From Butyrivibrio sp. XPD2002 (lineage in GTDB: Bacteria > Bacillota > Clostridia > Lachnospirales > Lachnospiraceae): a stretch of DNA of 64,000 nucleotides. The notes under the pieces are model-generated. The model saw only the letters and a program-made list of their open reading frames with translations, searched no databases and was not told the DNA's origin. Shown one piece after another: positions 43,169-51,587 of this stretch (its first letter is position 1; each line of letters begins with the position of its first letter). Where the stretch lies: the NCBI RefSeq assembly GCF_000423945.1, contig NZ_AUIY01000021.1:38315-102314 (forward strand). Direction: 5' to 3'. A program made the position numbers and the translations under genes.

Positions 43169-45834
43169 GCGCAGGCAATAAAACTTCAAAGGATTTATTG
43201 AGTAAGCTTTTCTTTAATATGCTTCCTGTTCAGATTCTGATATTTGCCATGGGATCCATAAATTCCATCGTTGACGGTGCCATGGCAGGAAGATTTATCG
43301 ATGCAGCATCTGTCGGAGTTATTGGACTGTTCTATTCCGTGGTTCGGCTTATTTTGGCGATAAGCTCAGTATTCTTAGGAGGAACCTCAGTACTGTGCGG
43401 AAGATATATGGGAAAAGGCGAGATGGATAATACGGAAGGTGTTTTTTCATTAAACCTGACCATTACTGTAATAACAGGTCTTGTCTTCACGGGCGTATGT
43501 CTTGGAGCTCCTTCTCTTGTCGCGGATATTCTTGGCTCAAGCGAGGAACTTAAGCCCAGTCTGATGACATATATTGTCGGTTATTCCTTCGGTGTTCTTC
43601 CAATGCTGCTTTCTGACCAGTTGGCATCATTTCTTCAGCTGGAGAGACAGAACTGGATCGGATATATCGGAGTAGCCGGAATGATAATCTCAAACGTTAC
43701 TCTTGATGTACTTTTGGTAGCTGTTTTTAAGCTTGGAGTCTGGGGCCTTGCCCTTGCTACCTCCATCAGTAATACAATCTATCTGCTTATTCTTTTACCT
43801 TATTATTTTACTTCCAAAGCGCAGCTTCACTACAGCTTTAAAAAGGCTAAGTGGAGTGATCTTGGGAGCCTTATCGGTATAGGCTTTCCCGGCGCGCTTC
43901 TTATATTCTGTCTGTCCTTTAGAGGAATTGTCATAAACAGAATCCTTCTTAAATATTCAGGTAATGACGGACTTTCTGCCATGGCCTCCTTTAGCATGGT
44001 CAGCGGAATGTTTATCGCATTTTGCCTTGGAAACGGATCTATTGTTCGCATGTTTGTCAGCATCTTTGTAGGAGAAGAGGATAAGTATTCCATCAAAAAG
44101 GTTATGAAAATAGTTATGACAAAGGGTTTGCTTATCAGCATAGTATTTGCGGCATTTATTTACATGATTTCACCCCTGCTCACCAGTATATTTTTTGCTG
44201 ATAAAAATTCCAACGTATACCACCTTACATATCAGCTTTTTGCCATATATGCCTTTTGTATTCCCCTGGTACTCATATGTCAGGTTTTTACCAACTATCT
44301 TCAGGCTTCGGGGCATTATATTTTTGTGAATGTTCAGTCGGTATTTGATGGATTCTTTGCCATGGTAATACCTGCCATAATTCTGGCACCTGTTATGGGA
44401 ACACTTGGAGTATGGATAGCAAACCCCATCGGAATTATTCTGACTATACTGACTGTTCCTGTATATAGCCTTATCTATTGGAAAAGAATCCCCCGGAACA
44501 TGGATGAGGTATTTTTCTTCAAGCCCAACTTTGGTGTTGAACCCAAGGATTCACTTGATCTTCCGATAAGGGATATGAACGATGTGGCAGACTCCTCCGA
44601 GAAGGTACAGAATTTCTGCGAAGAGCATGGTATAGGAAAAAAGGCCTCCATGTACTCGGCTCTGTGTCTGGAGGAGATGGCAGGAAATGTAGTAAGGCAT
44701 GGTTTTACTGCAGATAAAAAGAAGCACGCTTTGAATATCAGGGTTGTCTACTTAAGAGGCGATGTAATGCTCAGAATCAAGGATGACTGTATACCCTTTG
44801 ATCCTTCAGAGATGGCAGAGATGGTTGCTCAGAATGAAGAGACTGAAAACATAGGAATCAGGATGGTATACAAGCTTTCCGAGGAGGTTACCTATCAGAA
44901 TCTGTTGGGATTAAATGTCCTTACAACCACTATAAAAGAGGATAACCTTGCATCTCTTGAGGCTAATGATTTCCTTCTTGAGAAGACCCTGCTGAAGCTT
45001 GATAAGGATCTTCACAAGAGGTTTAAGGAGGTGGCGATGGTGGCTCAGAATGTCCTTAATAAATACAGGGCAATTTTTCCGGAATATACGGACCATTCCG
45101 AGCTTCATAGCCTTACCGTAATCGATTCCTGCAACCATCTGATCGGAGAGAGTCAGGTGAAAAAGCTAAACGCTGACGAAATATATATACTTTTGGTTGC
45201 ATGCTATCTCCACGATGTTGGAATGGGTATAAGCGAGAAGGATTACGAGGAGTTTAAGGAAAAACTGGGTGGAGATTACTATTTTGCAGACCATCCGAAT
45301 GATACTAAAGCAGATTATGTAAGAATCTTCCACCATGAGTTCAGTGGACTTTATATTGATAAATACTGGGAGATTTATGATATCCCTTCACCTGAATATG
45401 CTTATGCAATTAAGCAGGTTGCGAGAGGACACAGGAAAACTGATCTTTTCGATGAGAATGAATATCCTTCGGATTACAAGCTTCCAAATGGAAATACGGT
45501 ATGCCTTCCTTATCTTGCAGCCCTGATTCGTATTACGGATGAAATCGATGTGGTTGCAAGCCGCAATCCTATGATACTTTATGATATCAGCACTCTGACA
45601 GACGAAGAGGAAATAAATCATAACAAAAGGCTTTTTGCTGTTAAGTCCATGAAGATGACAGAGGAGACCTTCCTGCTACTTGCAGAGGAGAAGGATGAAG
45701 CCATCATTAAAGCCCTTGAAGATATGGTTGTATCTATGCAGGAAAAGCTGGACTACTGCAGACAGGTTGTGGAGAAGAGAACGCCGTTTAAGCTTACCCA
45801 GAAGAAGATACTTCTGAATGTTATCAGGAGATAG
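43165..45834 (+). CDS. MATE transporter - RsbW-like ATPase - HD domain triple fusion
   Basis: Protein of 889 residues. A 12-helix MATE exporter (1 to about 445) is followed by a HATPase_c_2 domain (about 463-590) with LEEMAGNVVRHGF (N-box Asn508), RIKDDCIPFDP (Asp540) and NIGIRMV. The C-terminal 290 residues are HD-like: HSELHSL (His644, His648), YLHDVGMG (His683-Asp684), FHHEFSG, ARGHRKTD (His756) and RITDEIDV (Asp792). This resembles the HD-CE type found with Hsp90-like ATPase domains. The first 590 residues match the protein at 30074. Cotranslation with the ECF sigma gene suggests a membrane-bound anti-sigma or signalling enzyme. The small molecule made or degraded by the HD part is unknown. 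Confidence 0.87.
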   Translation: MSAGNKTSKDLLSKLFFNMLPVQILIFAMGSINSIVDGAMAGRFIDAASVGVIGLFYSVVRLILAISSVFLGGTSVLCGRYMGKGEMDNTEGVFSLNLTITVITGLVFTGVCLGAPSLVADILGSSEELKPSLMTYIVGYSFGVLPMLLSDQLASFLQLERQNWIGYIGVAGMIISNVTLDVLLVAVFKLGVWGLALATSISNTIYLLILLPYYFTSKAQLHYSFKKAKWSDLGSLIGIGFPGALLIFCLSFRGIVINRILLKYSGNDGLSAMASFSMVSGMFIAFCLGNGSIVRMFVSIFVGEEDKYSIKKVMKIVMTKGLLISIVFAAFIYMISPLLTSIFFADKNSNVYHLTYQLFAIYAFCIPLVLICQVFTNYLQASGHYIFVNVQSVFDGFFAMVIPAIILAPVMGTLGVWIANPIGIILTILTVPVYSLIYWKRIPRNMDEVFFFKPNFGVEPKDSLDLPIRDMNDVADSSEKVQNFCEEHGIGKKASMYSALCLEEMAGNVVRHGFTADKKKHALNIRVVYLRGDVMLRIKDDCIPFDPSEMAEMVAQNEETENIGIRMVYKLSEEVTYQNLLGLNVLTTTIKEDNLASLEANDFLLEKTLLKLDKDLHKRFKEVAMVAQNVLNKYRAIFPEYTDHSELHSLTVIDSCNHLIGESQVKKLNADEIYILLVACYLHDVGMGISEKDYEEFKEKLGGDYYFADHPNDTKADYVRIFHHEFSGLYIDKYWEIYDIPSPEYAYAIKQVARGHRKTDLFDENEYPSDYKLPNGNTVCLPYLAALIRITDEIDVVASRNPMILYDISTLTDEEEINHNKRLFAVKSMKMTEETFLLLAEEKDEAIIKALEDMVVSMQEKLDYCRQVVEKRTPFKLTQKKILLNVIRR

Positions 45835-45866
45835 GGTAAGCGTGAATGCGAAAGGAGCATAAGATC

Positions 45867-47372
45867 ATGATGATAAAACCTGTTATTAAACGATTGGATA
45901 TGATTTCATGTGTATTATGCAAAGATGCTCCCTGTAGTGCTGCATGTCCGAATGTGGATCCCGCCAGGGCTTTGCGTGGGATATGGTTTGACAATCAGGA
46001 CGTGGCAGCGATGAAGCTTCCTGAGAATAATCTATGCGCCGGCTGTGATGCACCGTGTGAAGCTGCGTGTGTAAACAGTGGGAGAGTTCCCATAAAGCAG
46101 CTCATGACCGATTTACATGAAAAGGTTCGCCCTGAAGTAGAGATTGCAATACCTGATAATGAAGAGAGACTTAAATGCGATTTATGCGGAGTGCCGATTG
46201 AGAATCCATTTTTACTGTCTTCCTCTGTGGTGGCTTCTACATACGATATGTGTGCAAGGGCATTTGAAGCAGGCTGGGCTGGAGTTTGCTTTAAAACCAT
46301 CTGTTCACTTGATATCCATGAAGCTTCTCCAAGATTTTCCGCAATCAAGGGAGATAATGGAAGCCTTATCGGCTTTAAGAATATTGAGCAGCTTTCAGAC
46401 CATAGCGTTGCAGAAAATATGGAGATATTCAGGCGACTTAAGGAAAAATATCCCTCTAAATTTATTCTGGCATCGATCATGGGACAGGACGAGGCTGAAT
46501 GGGAATCCCTGGCTAAGTGCTGCGAGGAAAACGGAGCGGATGCCATAGAGCTTAATTTTTCATGTCCAAATATGCAGGAGGATGGCCTTGGCTCAGATAT
46601 AGGGCAGGTGCCTGAACTGGTGGAGAGATTCACAAGGGCTGCAAAAAGAAGCACTACAATTCCTGTGCTTGCAAAGCTTACACCTAATGTTGCCACCATG
46701 AGTCCTGCTGCAGAGGCTGCACTACGTGGCGGAGCAGATGGTATCGCTGCGATAAATACCATAAAGAGTATTGTTGGTGTCAGTCCATATACTTTTGTTT
46801 CAGCACCGGCTGTAAAAGGATTATCAGCAGTTGGTGGCTACAGCGGAAATGCCGTAAAGCCAATAGCTTTAAGATTTATAGCTGAGATAGGACAGAATCC
46901 AAAGCTTAAGGGAATGCATATAAGCGGAATGGGCGGAATTGAAACCTGGAGAGATGCCCTGGAGTTCATTCTGATGGGAGCCGGTTCGATTCAGATCACT
47001 ACTGCCGTGATGCAGTACGGCTACAGGATAATTGATGACCTTAAGGAAGGCCTGAATTATTATCTTGCCCAAATGGGAATTAAATCCGTGAAGGATATCA
47101 TTGGTGCGGGCCTTGATACAGTCAGTGATACAACTGATGTGCTGGAGAGAGACACGATTCTTTTCCCTGCATTTGATCTTGAAAAGTGCAATGGATGTGG
47201 AAGATGCGTTATCTCCTGTAATGACGGGGGGCACCAGGCGATCAGATTCGACGACCGAAAGCCTAAGCTTGATGGAAGCAAGTGTGTGGGGTGTCATCTG
47301 TGCAAGCTTGTGTGTCCGGAGGATGCAATTGTTGCGGGGAAGAAACGTATTGGAATGGGGAGAAGTGGCTGA
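45867..47372 (+). CDS. PreA-like dihydropyrimidine dehydrogenase subunit with N-terminal Fe-S segment
   Basis: Protein of 501 residues. An N-terminal segment (about 10-90) has two cysteine clusters (CVLCKDAPCSAACPN; CAGCDAPCEAACVN) like the Fe-S part of PreT or glutamate synthase small subunits. A dihydroorotate-dehydrogenase-like FMN barrel follows (about 105-420; ELNFSCPNM, AINTIKS, SGMGGIETWRDALEFILMGA). Two ferredoxin 4Fe-4S motifs close it (CNGCGRCVISC; CVGCHLCKLVC). It would reduce uracil or thymine, or act on related pyrimidines, with an NAD(P)H partner that is not in the window. AAAGGAG precedes the ATG at 45867. It lies 32 bases after the MATE-HD fusion gene. Confidence 0.85.
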   Translation: MMIKPVIKRLDMISCVLCKDAPCSAACPNVDPARALRGIWFDNQDVAAMKLPENNLCAGCDAPCEAACVNSGRVPIKQLMTDLHEKVRPEVEIAIPDNEERLKCDLCGVPIENPFLLSSSVVASTYDMCARAFEAGWAGVCFKTICSLDIHEASPRFSAIKGDNGSLIGFKNIEQLSDHSVAENMEIFRRLKEKYPSKFILASIMGQDEAEWESLAKCCEENGADAIELNFSCPNMQEDGLGSDIGQVPELVERFTRAAKRSTTIPVLAKLTPNVATMSPAAEAALRGGADGIAAINTIKSIVGVSPYTFVSAPAVKGLSAVGGYSGNAVKPIALRFIAEIGQNPKLKGMHISGMGGIETWRDALEFILMGAGSIQITTAVMQYGYRIIDDLKEGLNYYLAQMGIKSVKDIIGAGLDTVSDTTDVLERDTILFPAFDLEKCNGCGRCVISCNDGGHQAIRFDDRKPKLDGSKCVGCHLCKLVCPEDAIVAGKKRIGMGRSG

Positions 47373-47456
47373 TTATATGAGGCTCATGGAGTTGGAAAAA
47401 GAGCCTCTGGAGGTCAGAAGCAGCGTATCGCAATTGCGCAGACCCTGGCAATGTAA
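47373..47456 (+). pseudogene. Remnant of an ABC transporter ATPase gene
   Basis: Directly after the PreA stop, one frame reads EAHGVGKR, then ASGGQKQRIAIAQTLAM and TAA. This is the ABC signature (SGGQKQRIAIA) with the following helix. No Walker A, Walker B or start codon is present, so it is a fragment of a polar-amino-acid-type ATPase gene left by rearrangement. Confidence 0.6.
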
Positions 47457-47465
47457 GTGTAATTG

Positions 47466-47498
47466 AAAAGCCGATGACGCTGTGTCATCGGCTTTTTT
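47466..47498 (+). terminator. Intrinsic terminator after the PreA gene
   Basis: AAAAGCCGATGA / TCATCGGCTTTT stem followed by TTGAT; the T-run is six bases. It ends the export-locus transcript. Confidence 0.9.
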
Positions 47499-47557
47499 GA
47501 TAAGTATCTGTCTTATTTGTTTTGAAAAAATATAGATACTATTCTGGTTGTTTCGCT

Positions 47558-48625
47558 TTATAAATTGCTGAGGATATAATTCCAGATGGCAGTGGTAGGT
47601 TTGGGATTATAATGAATTCCGTCAGGTGATATCTCGATATTGCCTTTTACGAAGGTATACAGATCTATGACCTTTACTCCGTGGGAGCTTGCCCATGAAG
47701 TGATTTCCTGATTGAAGGCAACCATCTTCGCATCGGGGTAGTTGGCTGTGTCAAAATCCCCGCTAAGGAATGCGTCATTTGTGGGACCTACAGTGCAGAT
47801 AACAACCTGTTTTCCCTGGTTAAGAAGATTCTGATAAACCTGCTCATAGAGCGCGGCATCGTTATTATCGTTACATCCAAGCCATGAAACCAGTGTATCA
47901 AACTCATCCATGCTGTGGCTTCCAAGTACATCTGTAAGGTACGCGCAGTGACAGCCATCTCTTGCAAACACTCTTATTCCGCCGGCGTTTAAGTCATAGA
48001 CTTCTGAAACATTTCCATCAAACATATCAACGGTTCTGGAATCTCCAACGAAAAAGATATTGCCGTAGCCGGTGTTGTCCTGCTGATTTGCGCTATCATC
48101 CTCGGGAGTTTTTTCTTCTGTTTTTCCGGCATCTGATGAGTCACTATCATCGGTGTCGGTATCTATATCAGATGAGTCAGCATCTTTATCGGAATCAGTA
48201 TCTGTATCAGCATCAGGTGTGTTGGTGCTTTTGTTGCTGTAATTTGAAGAGTCATCATTGTCGCTGCTATTATCGGCTGAACCACCGCCTAAACCTGAAG
48301 CAGGTGAATAGTTGTTGTGGTCTGTGTCAGAGCCGTCATCATCAGAAGAATTATCACCAACTGATGAAGAGGGTCCTCCTCCGAAATCTATATCAGTATC
48401 GGATCCATTTGAAGGATCATCACCGCTGCTATTTGAAGGTGTACTATAATCACCGCCGTCATCCGGAATGCTATCATTTGCTGATTCCGGTGCGCTGTCA
48501 CTTGGAGCAGCTTCCATACTTTCGTATGAAGAAGTAGGAGTCTCCTGAGTCTGTGTGTTAGTGGCGTTACCGCAGCCTGTTATTACAAGACACGCTACCA
48601 GCGCCAAAAATTTGCCTTTTTTCAT
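47558..48625 (-). CDS. SGNH/GDSL-hydrolase-like lipoprotein with Ser/Asp-rich linker
   Basis: Surface protein of 355 residues. Lipobox VITGC (Cys about 18), then about 160 residues of low-complexity Asp, Ser and Asn (a flexible wall-spanning linker), then a folded domain. The domain begins NIFFVGDSRTVDMF, in which GDSR is the SGNH block I with its Ser, and ends near DGIHYNP, which supplies the Asp/His of block V; LGCND may be block III. Such domains are often acetyl-esterases of glycans or peptidoglycan. GGAGGAG precedes the ATG. Monocistronic; the upstream region holds a set of unusual inverted repeats. Confidence 0.8.
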   Translation of the reverse strand: MKKGKFLALVACLVITGCGNATNTQTQETPTSSYESMEAAPSDSAPESANDSIPDDGGDYSTPSNSSGDDPSNGSDTDIDFGGGPSSSVGDNSSDDDGSDTDHNNYSPASGLGGGSADNSSDNDDSSNYSNKSTNTPDADTDTDSDKDADSSDIDTDTDDSDSSDAGKTEEKTPEDDSANQQDNTGYGNIFFVGDSRTVDMFDGNVSEVYDLNAGGIRVFARDGCHCAYLTDVLGSHSMDEFDTLVSWLGCNDNNDAALYEQVYQNLLNQGKQVVICTVGPTNDAFLSGDFDTANYPDAKMVAFNQEITSWASSHGVKVIDLYTFVKGNIEISPDGIHYNPKPTTAIWNYILSNL

Positions 48626-48776
48626 ATTGTCTCCTCCATTCTGGTCATTGTTGTCTGAATTTCGAATGTGATTTGTCTTTATATAGTCCCTCTTACGTCA
48701 ATATTTTTATATTTGTTTGATTGACTTACCAGATTGTCGATATATTGTTTAAATGTAAACGCTACCATGAACTCGT

Positions 48777-48812
48777 TAAGTCAGTATATAGTTTGCAAAC
48801 TATATAGACTTA
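48777..48812. repeat. Long inverted repeat
   Basis: TAAGTC, two bases, TATATAGTTTG directly joined to CAAACTATATA, then GACTTA. The centre is a perfect 22-base palindrome. It lies about 150 bases upstream of the SGNH lipoprotein start on the minus strand. Confidence 0.65.
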
Positions 48813-49024
48813 CTTTTGTGCTTGCTTATTTCCGAAAAGGCAGCAATTTTTCAACCAATCCGGACTTATTTTGTATTACTGACTTAACAGAGTGCTGAGA
48901 TGTGCAGAAAAACATATACAAACAAACTATAATACGACAAACATTACGTCAATTTTGCAAAAAATCACCCTTCAGACTGAGTTTTCCCAAAAAAACTTTC
49001 CTAAGTATAACACAAGAATGTGAA

Positions 49025-49064
49025 TTTTACGTCAACTATCCCAATTTCTACCAATTGACGTAAA
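49025..49064. promoter_or_regulatory. Paired TTTTACGTCAA boxes
   Basis: TTTTACGTCAA and its inverted copy TTGACGTAAAA are separated by 18 bases. Two more single copies of the 9-base core lie upstream. They look like binding sites of one regulator. Confidence 0.45.
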
Positions 49065-49337
49065 AGAAATGCCCACAGAAATCACCCCACAACTTCGAAC
49101 GGCCTACATACCGACCGCTTCACCCTCTGCCGCAGCATTTTTCCAAAAAAACAATACCAACCACATGAAAAGAAACATAAAAGAAATACAAAAATAAATA
49201 AGAAAAGAAAATCCCAAAAGCCAAAATATAAAAATAATATTATATATTTATTGGTTTATTGTTTTGAACCCAAAATCTAGTTAAAATAGAAATAGATTTT
49301 CTTTTTTAGAATTATCTTATGGCAGGAGGGATTTTGA

Positions 49338-49619
49338 GTGGACGAATTCATTGAGAGACTTAAAAATGATGAAGAGTTCAGACATGAGCTCAGAGATTTT
49401 CTTGCAGGTAAAACTGATGAGATGAATGAAATAATCGACGAGTACAACAAGAAGAGGGACGAACTCGTAATTGGCGCTATCAAGGACTATGCCGCGGAGA
49501 ATGGCATGAGCATTTCTGATTCTGCGGAATCTAAGAAGAAATGCCGCGAGATATGTGAGTCAGTTCATAAGAGCCAGGTGGAAGAGTACGAAAGTGCCCT
49601 TAAGATGCTATTCGCATAA
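49338..49619 (+). CDS. Small charged helical protein, paralogue of the next gene
   Basis: Protein of 93 residues starting at a GTG, fixed by AGGAGGG seven bases upstream. It begins MDEFIERLKNDEEFRHELRD, followed by a helical, charged middle (DEYNKKRDELVIGAIKDYAA) and a segment ENGMSISDSAESKKK. The pattern, a Phe..Leu..Asp/Asn..Arg..Leu helix and a later G-hydrophobic-S-hydrophobic turn, is reminiscent of Nif11-type leader domains, with an insertion. That resemblance is weak. It shares its layout with the protein at 49642; both precede the HerA-like ATPase. Function unknown. Confidence 0.75.
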   Translation: MDEFIERLKNDEEFRHELRDFLAGKTDEMNEIIDEYNKKRDELVIGAIKDYAAENGMSISDSAESKKKCREICESVHKSQVEEYESALKMLFA

Positions 49620-49641
49620 TTCGTTTTGTCGGAGGTATATC

Positions 49642-49929
49642 ATGGATAAATTCTTTTTGAAGTTAAAACAAAATCCAGATCTTCGCGCGGGCTTTGGCGC
49701 CAAGCTTCATTCGATTGACGGTGAGGTTGCGAGCCTTACGGATGAGCTTAATGATAAGAGAAATCAGCTTATACTTGAGGGAATGTCCGAGTTTGCAGGC
49801 ACTCATGGTTATAAGCTTAGTCCTGATGAGGTTAAGAAGGCATACATTTCCGAGTGCAGGAAGATTGATGCTGATTATAAGACTTACTACAAGGACTTCT
49901 TTATGGAAGGCGTTGTAGACGAGTTCTGA
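49642..49929 (+). CDS. Small charged helical protein, paralogue of the preceding gene
   Basis: Protein of 95 residues: MDKFFLKLKQNPDLRAGFGA, then SLTDELNDKRNQLILEGMSE and HGYKLSPDEVKKAY. Aligned with the 49338 protein it shares MD-F---LK, DE-N-KR--L, the G-hydrophobic-S turn and the final acidic-aromatic stretch, so they are tandem duplicates that have diverged. CGGAGG precedes the ATG at 49642. It is followed 26 bases later by the ATPase gene. No signal peptide and no double-glycine site. Confidence 0.75.
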   Translation: MDKFFLKLKQNPDLRAGFGAKLHSIDGEVASLTDELNDKRNQLILEGMSEFAGTHGYKLSPDEVKKAYISECRKIDADYKTYYKDFFMEGVVDEF

Positions 49930-49955
49930 AAATAATAAATGGGAGGGTATGAAAA

Positions 49956-51557
49956 ATGGTTAAAGATGGGAAGGTTTTTGTTGCCAGAGCAGATAATGGG
50001 GAGGCTCTGTATCTTTTGCCTAAGATGGCAAACAGACACGGACTTATTGCGGGTGCAACTGGTACCGGTAAAACAGTTACATTAAAAGTACTTGCGGAAT
50101 CCTTTTCCGATATGGGGGTTCCTGTTTTTCTTGCGGACGTAAAGGGCGACCTTGCCGGCATGATTCAGGAAGGCTCCGGAATGGAGGATAGGATTCAGAG
50201 CTTTTCATTAGAGAATACAGGATATGAATATAAAAAGTATCCTGTTACATTCTGGGATATTTTCGGGGAAAAGGGTATTCCGCTGAGAACCACCATTTCC
50301 GAGATGGGTCCCATTCTTCTTTCACGTATTCTTGGACTTAATGATCTTCAAAGTGACATTCTTACAATTGCTTTCAAGATAGCCGATGACAACGGCTGGT
50401 TCCTTTTTGATACCAAGGATCTGAAGGCTCTTCTTAATGAGCTTTCTGAGAATAATAAGGATTACGCTGCTGACTACGGCAAGATGAGTCCGCAGTCCCT
50501 GAGCGCTATTTTAAGAGCGGTGGTTTCTCTTGAGACCCAGGGCGGCGACGTATTTTTCGGAGAGCCTGCGCTTAACCTTACAGACTGGTTTACAACAGAC
50601 ACTAACGGAAAGGGAATGATCTCAATTCTTGATTCCGAGAGTCTTATAAATAACGGCGTTTTATATTCCACCTTCCTTTTGTGGATGCTCTCTGAGCTTT
50701 TTGAGACTCTTCCGGAAGTGGGAGATATGGAAAAGCCCAAGATGGTATTCTTCTTTGATGAAGCACATCTCCTTTTCAAGGATACCTCCAAGGCGCTCCT
50801 TGCTAAGATTGAGCAGGTGGTTAAGCTTATCCGTTCAAAGGGCGTCGGTGTTTACTTCGTAACCCAGAATCCTAGGGATATTCCCGATGGAGTTCTTGCG
50901 CAACTCGGTAACAAGATTCAGCATGCGCTTCATGCCTATACTCCCGCTGATCAGAAGGCGGTTAAGGCTGCGGCTGAGTCCTTTAGAGAGAACCCTGATT
51001 TTAAGACCTTTGATGTGATAATGGAGCTTGGAACAGGACAGGCTGTGGTTTCCTTCCTTGATGAGGACGGAACACCCGGCGTTGTAAGAAAAGCGTTCAT
51101 TCTTCCTCCTATGAGTAAGATTGGCGGAATAGATGACTCTGCAAGAGATAACGCTATAAAGGGAAGTCTCCTTTACAGCAAATATGCTAATGCCGTTGAC
51201 TCTGATTCAGCCTATGAGATGCTTCAGAGAAAGGGCGTCCTTGATGCCGAAGCTGCTGAAAAAGCAAAAGCAGAGGCAGAGGCTGAGAAGGCAAGACTTA
51301 AGGAGGAGGCTGCCGCTATAAAGGCTAAGGAGCGTGAGGCAGCTGCTGCTATAAAGGCAGAGGAGCGCAAGAAGCAGCAGGAAGAGGCTGCCAAGAAGCG
51401 CGCAGCAAAGTCCGTCGCATCTACTGTCAGCGGAACAGTTGGACGAGAGGTCGGCAAGGCAGCCGGCAAGGGCTTTGGCAGATTCGGTAAGACACTTGGC
51501 GGCAATATTGGGGCCAGCCTTGGAAGAGGAATAATCGGAACACTCTTTAAGCTTTAA
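49956..51557 (+). CDS. HerA-like ATPase, DUF853/YjgR family
   Basis: Cytoplasmic P-loop ATPase of 533 residues from the FtsK-HerA superfamily. Walker A GATGTGKT is near residue 33, Walker B FFFDEAHLLF at about 265-274, and a glutamine sensor VTQNPRDIPDGVLAQLGNKI follows. The last ~100 residues are an Ala/Glu/Lys coiled coil (AEKAKAEAEAEKARLKEEAA) and a Gly-rich tail. The family's role is unsettled; related HerA proteins pump DNA or act in defence. No nuclease partner such as NurA is adjacent. GGGAGG precedes the ATG. It forms a unit with the two small genes before it. Confidence 0.88.
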   Translation: MVKDGKVFVARADNGEALYLLPKMANRHGLIAGATGTGKTVTLKVLAESFSDMGVPVFLADVKGDLAGMIQEGSGMEDRIQSFSLENTGYEYKKYPVTFWDIFGEKGIPLRTTISEMGPILLSRILGLNDLQSDILTIAFKIADDNGWFLFDTKDLKALLNELSENNKDYAADYGKMSPQSLSAILRAVVSLETQGGDVFFGEPALNLTDWFTTDTNGKGMISILDSESLINNGVLYSTFLLWMLSELFETLPEVGDMEKPKMVFFFDEAHLLFKDTSKALLAKIEQVVKLIRSKGVGVYFVTQNPRDIPDGVLAQLGNKIQHALHAYTPADQKAVKAAAESFRENPDFKTFDVIMELGTGQAVVSFLDEDGTPGVVRKAFILPPMSKIGGIDDSARDNAIKGSLLYSKYANAVDSDSAYEMLQRKGVLDAEAAEKAKAEAEAEKARLKEEAAAIKAKEREAAAAIKAEERKKQQEEAAKKRAAKSVASTVSGTVGREVGKAAGKGFGRFGKTLGGNIGASLGRGIIGTLFKL

Positions 51558-51587
51558 AATAATCAGACTTGGAGACTTATTAACATT

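Larger units (their letters stand above)
48626..49337. other. 712-base non-coding, AT-rich region with repeated motifs
   Basis: No open frame with a ribosome site. It contains four copies of TTACGTCAA (48693, 48944, 49027 and, inverted, 49055), a 36-base inverted repeat at 48777 and a long A-rich stretch (49160-49260). It separates the divergent SGNH lipoprotein gene and the small-protein operon. Confidence 0.6.

Noticed and set aside
45995..46762. Minus-strand frame of 255 codons over the PreA gene
   Set aside because: Shadow of the PreA coding sequence: Ser/Ala-rich, without ribosome site or family features.
47962..48537. Plus-strand frame of 191 codons opposite the SGNH lipoprotein
   Set aside because: It mirrors the Asp/Ser-rich linker of the minus-strand gene, has low-complexity His/Arg/Tyr composition and no ribosome site.
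49160..49260. Replication origin in the A-rich stretch
   Set aside because: AT-rich, but no DnaA-box cluster (TTATCCACA-like) and no dnaA, dnaN or rep gene nearby.
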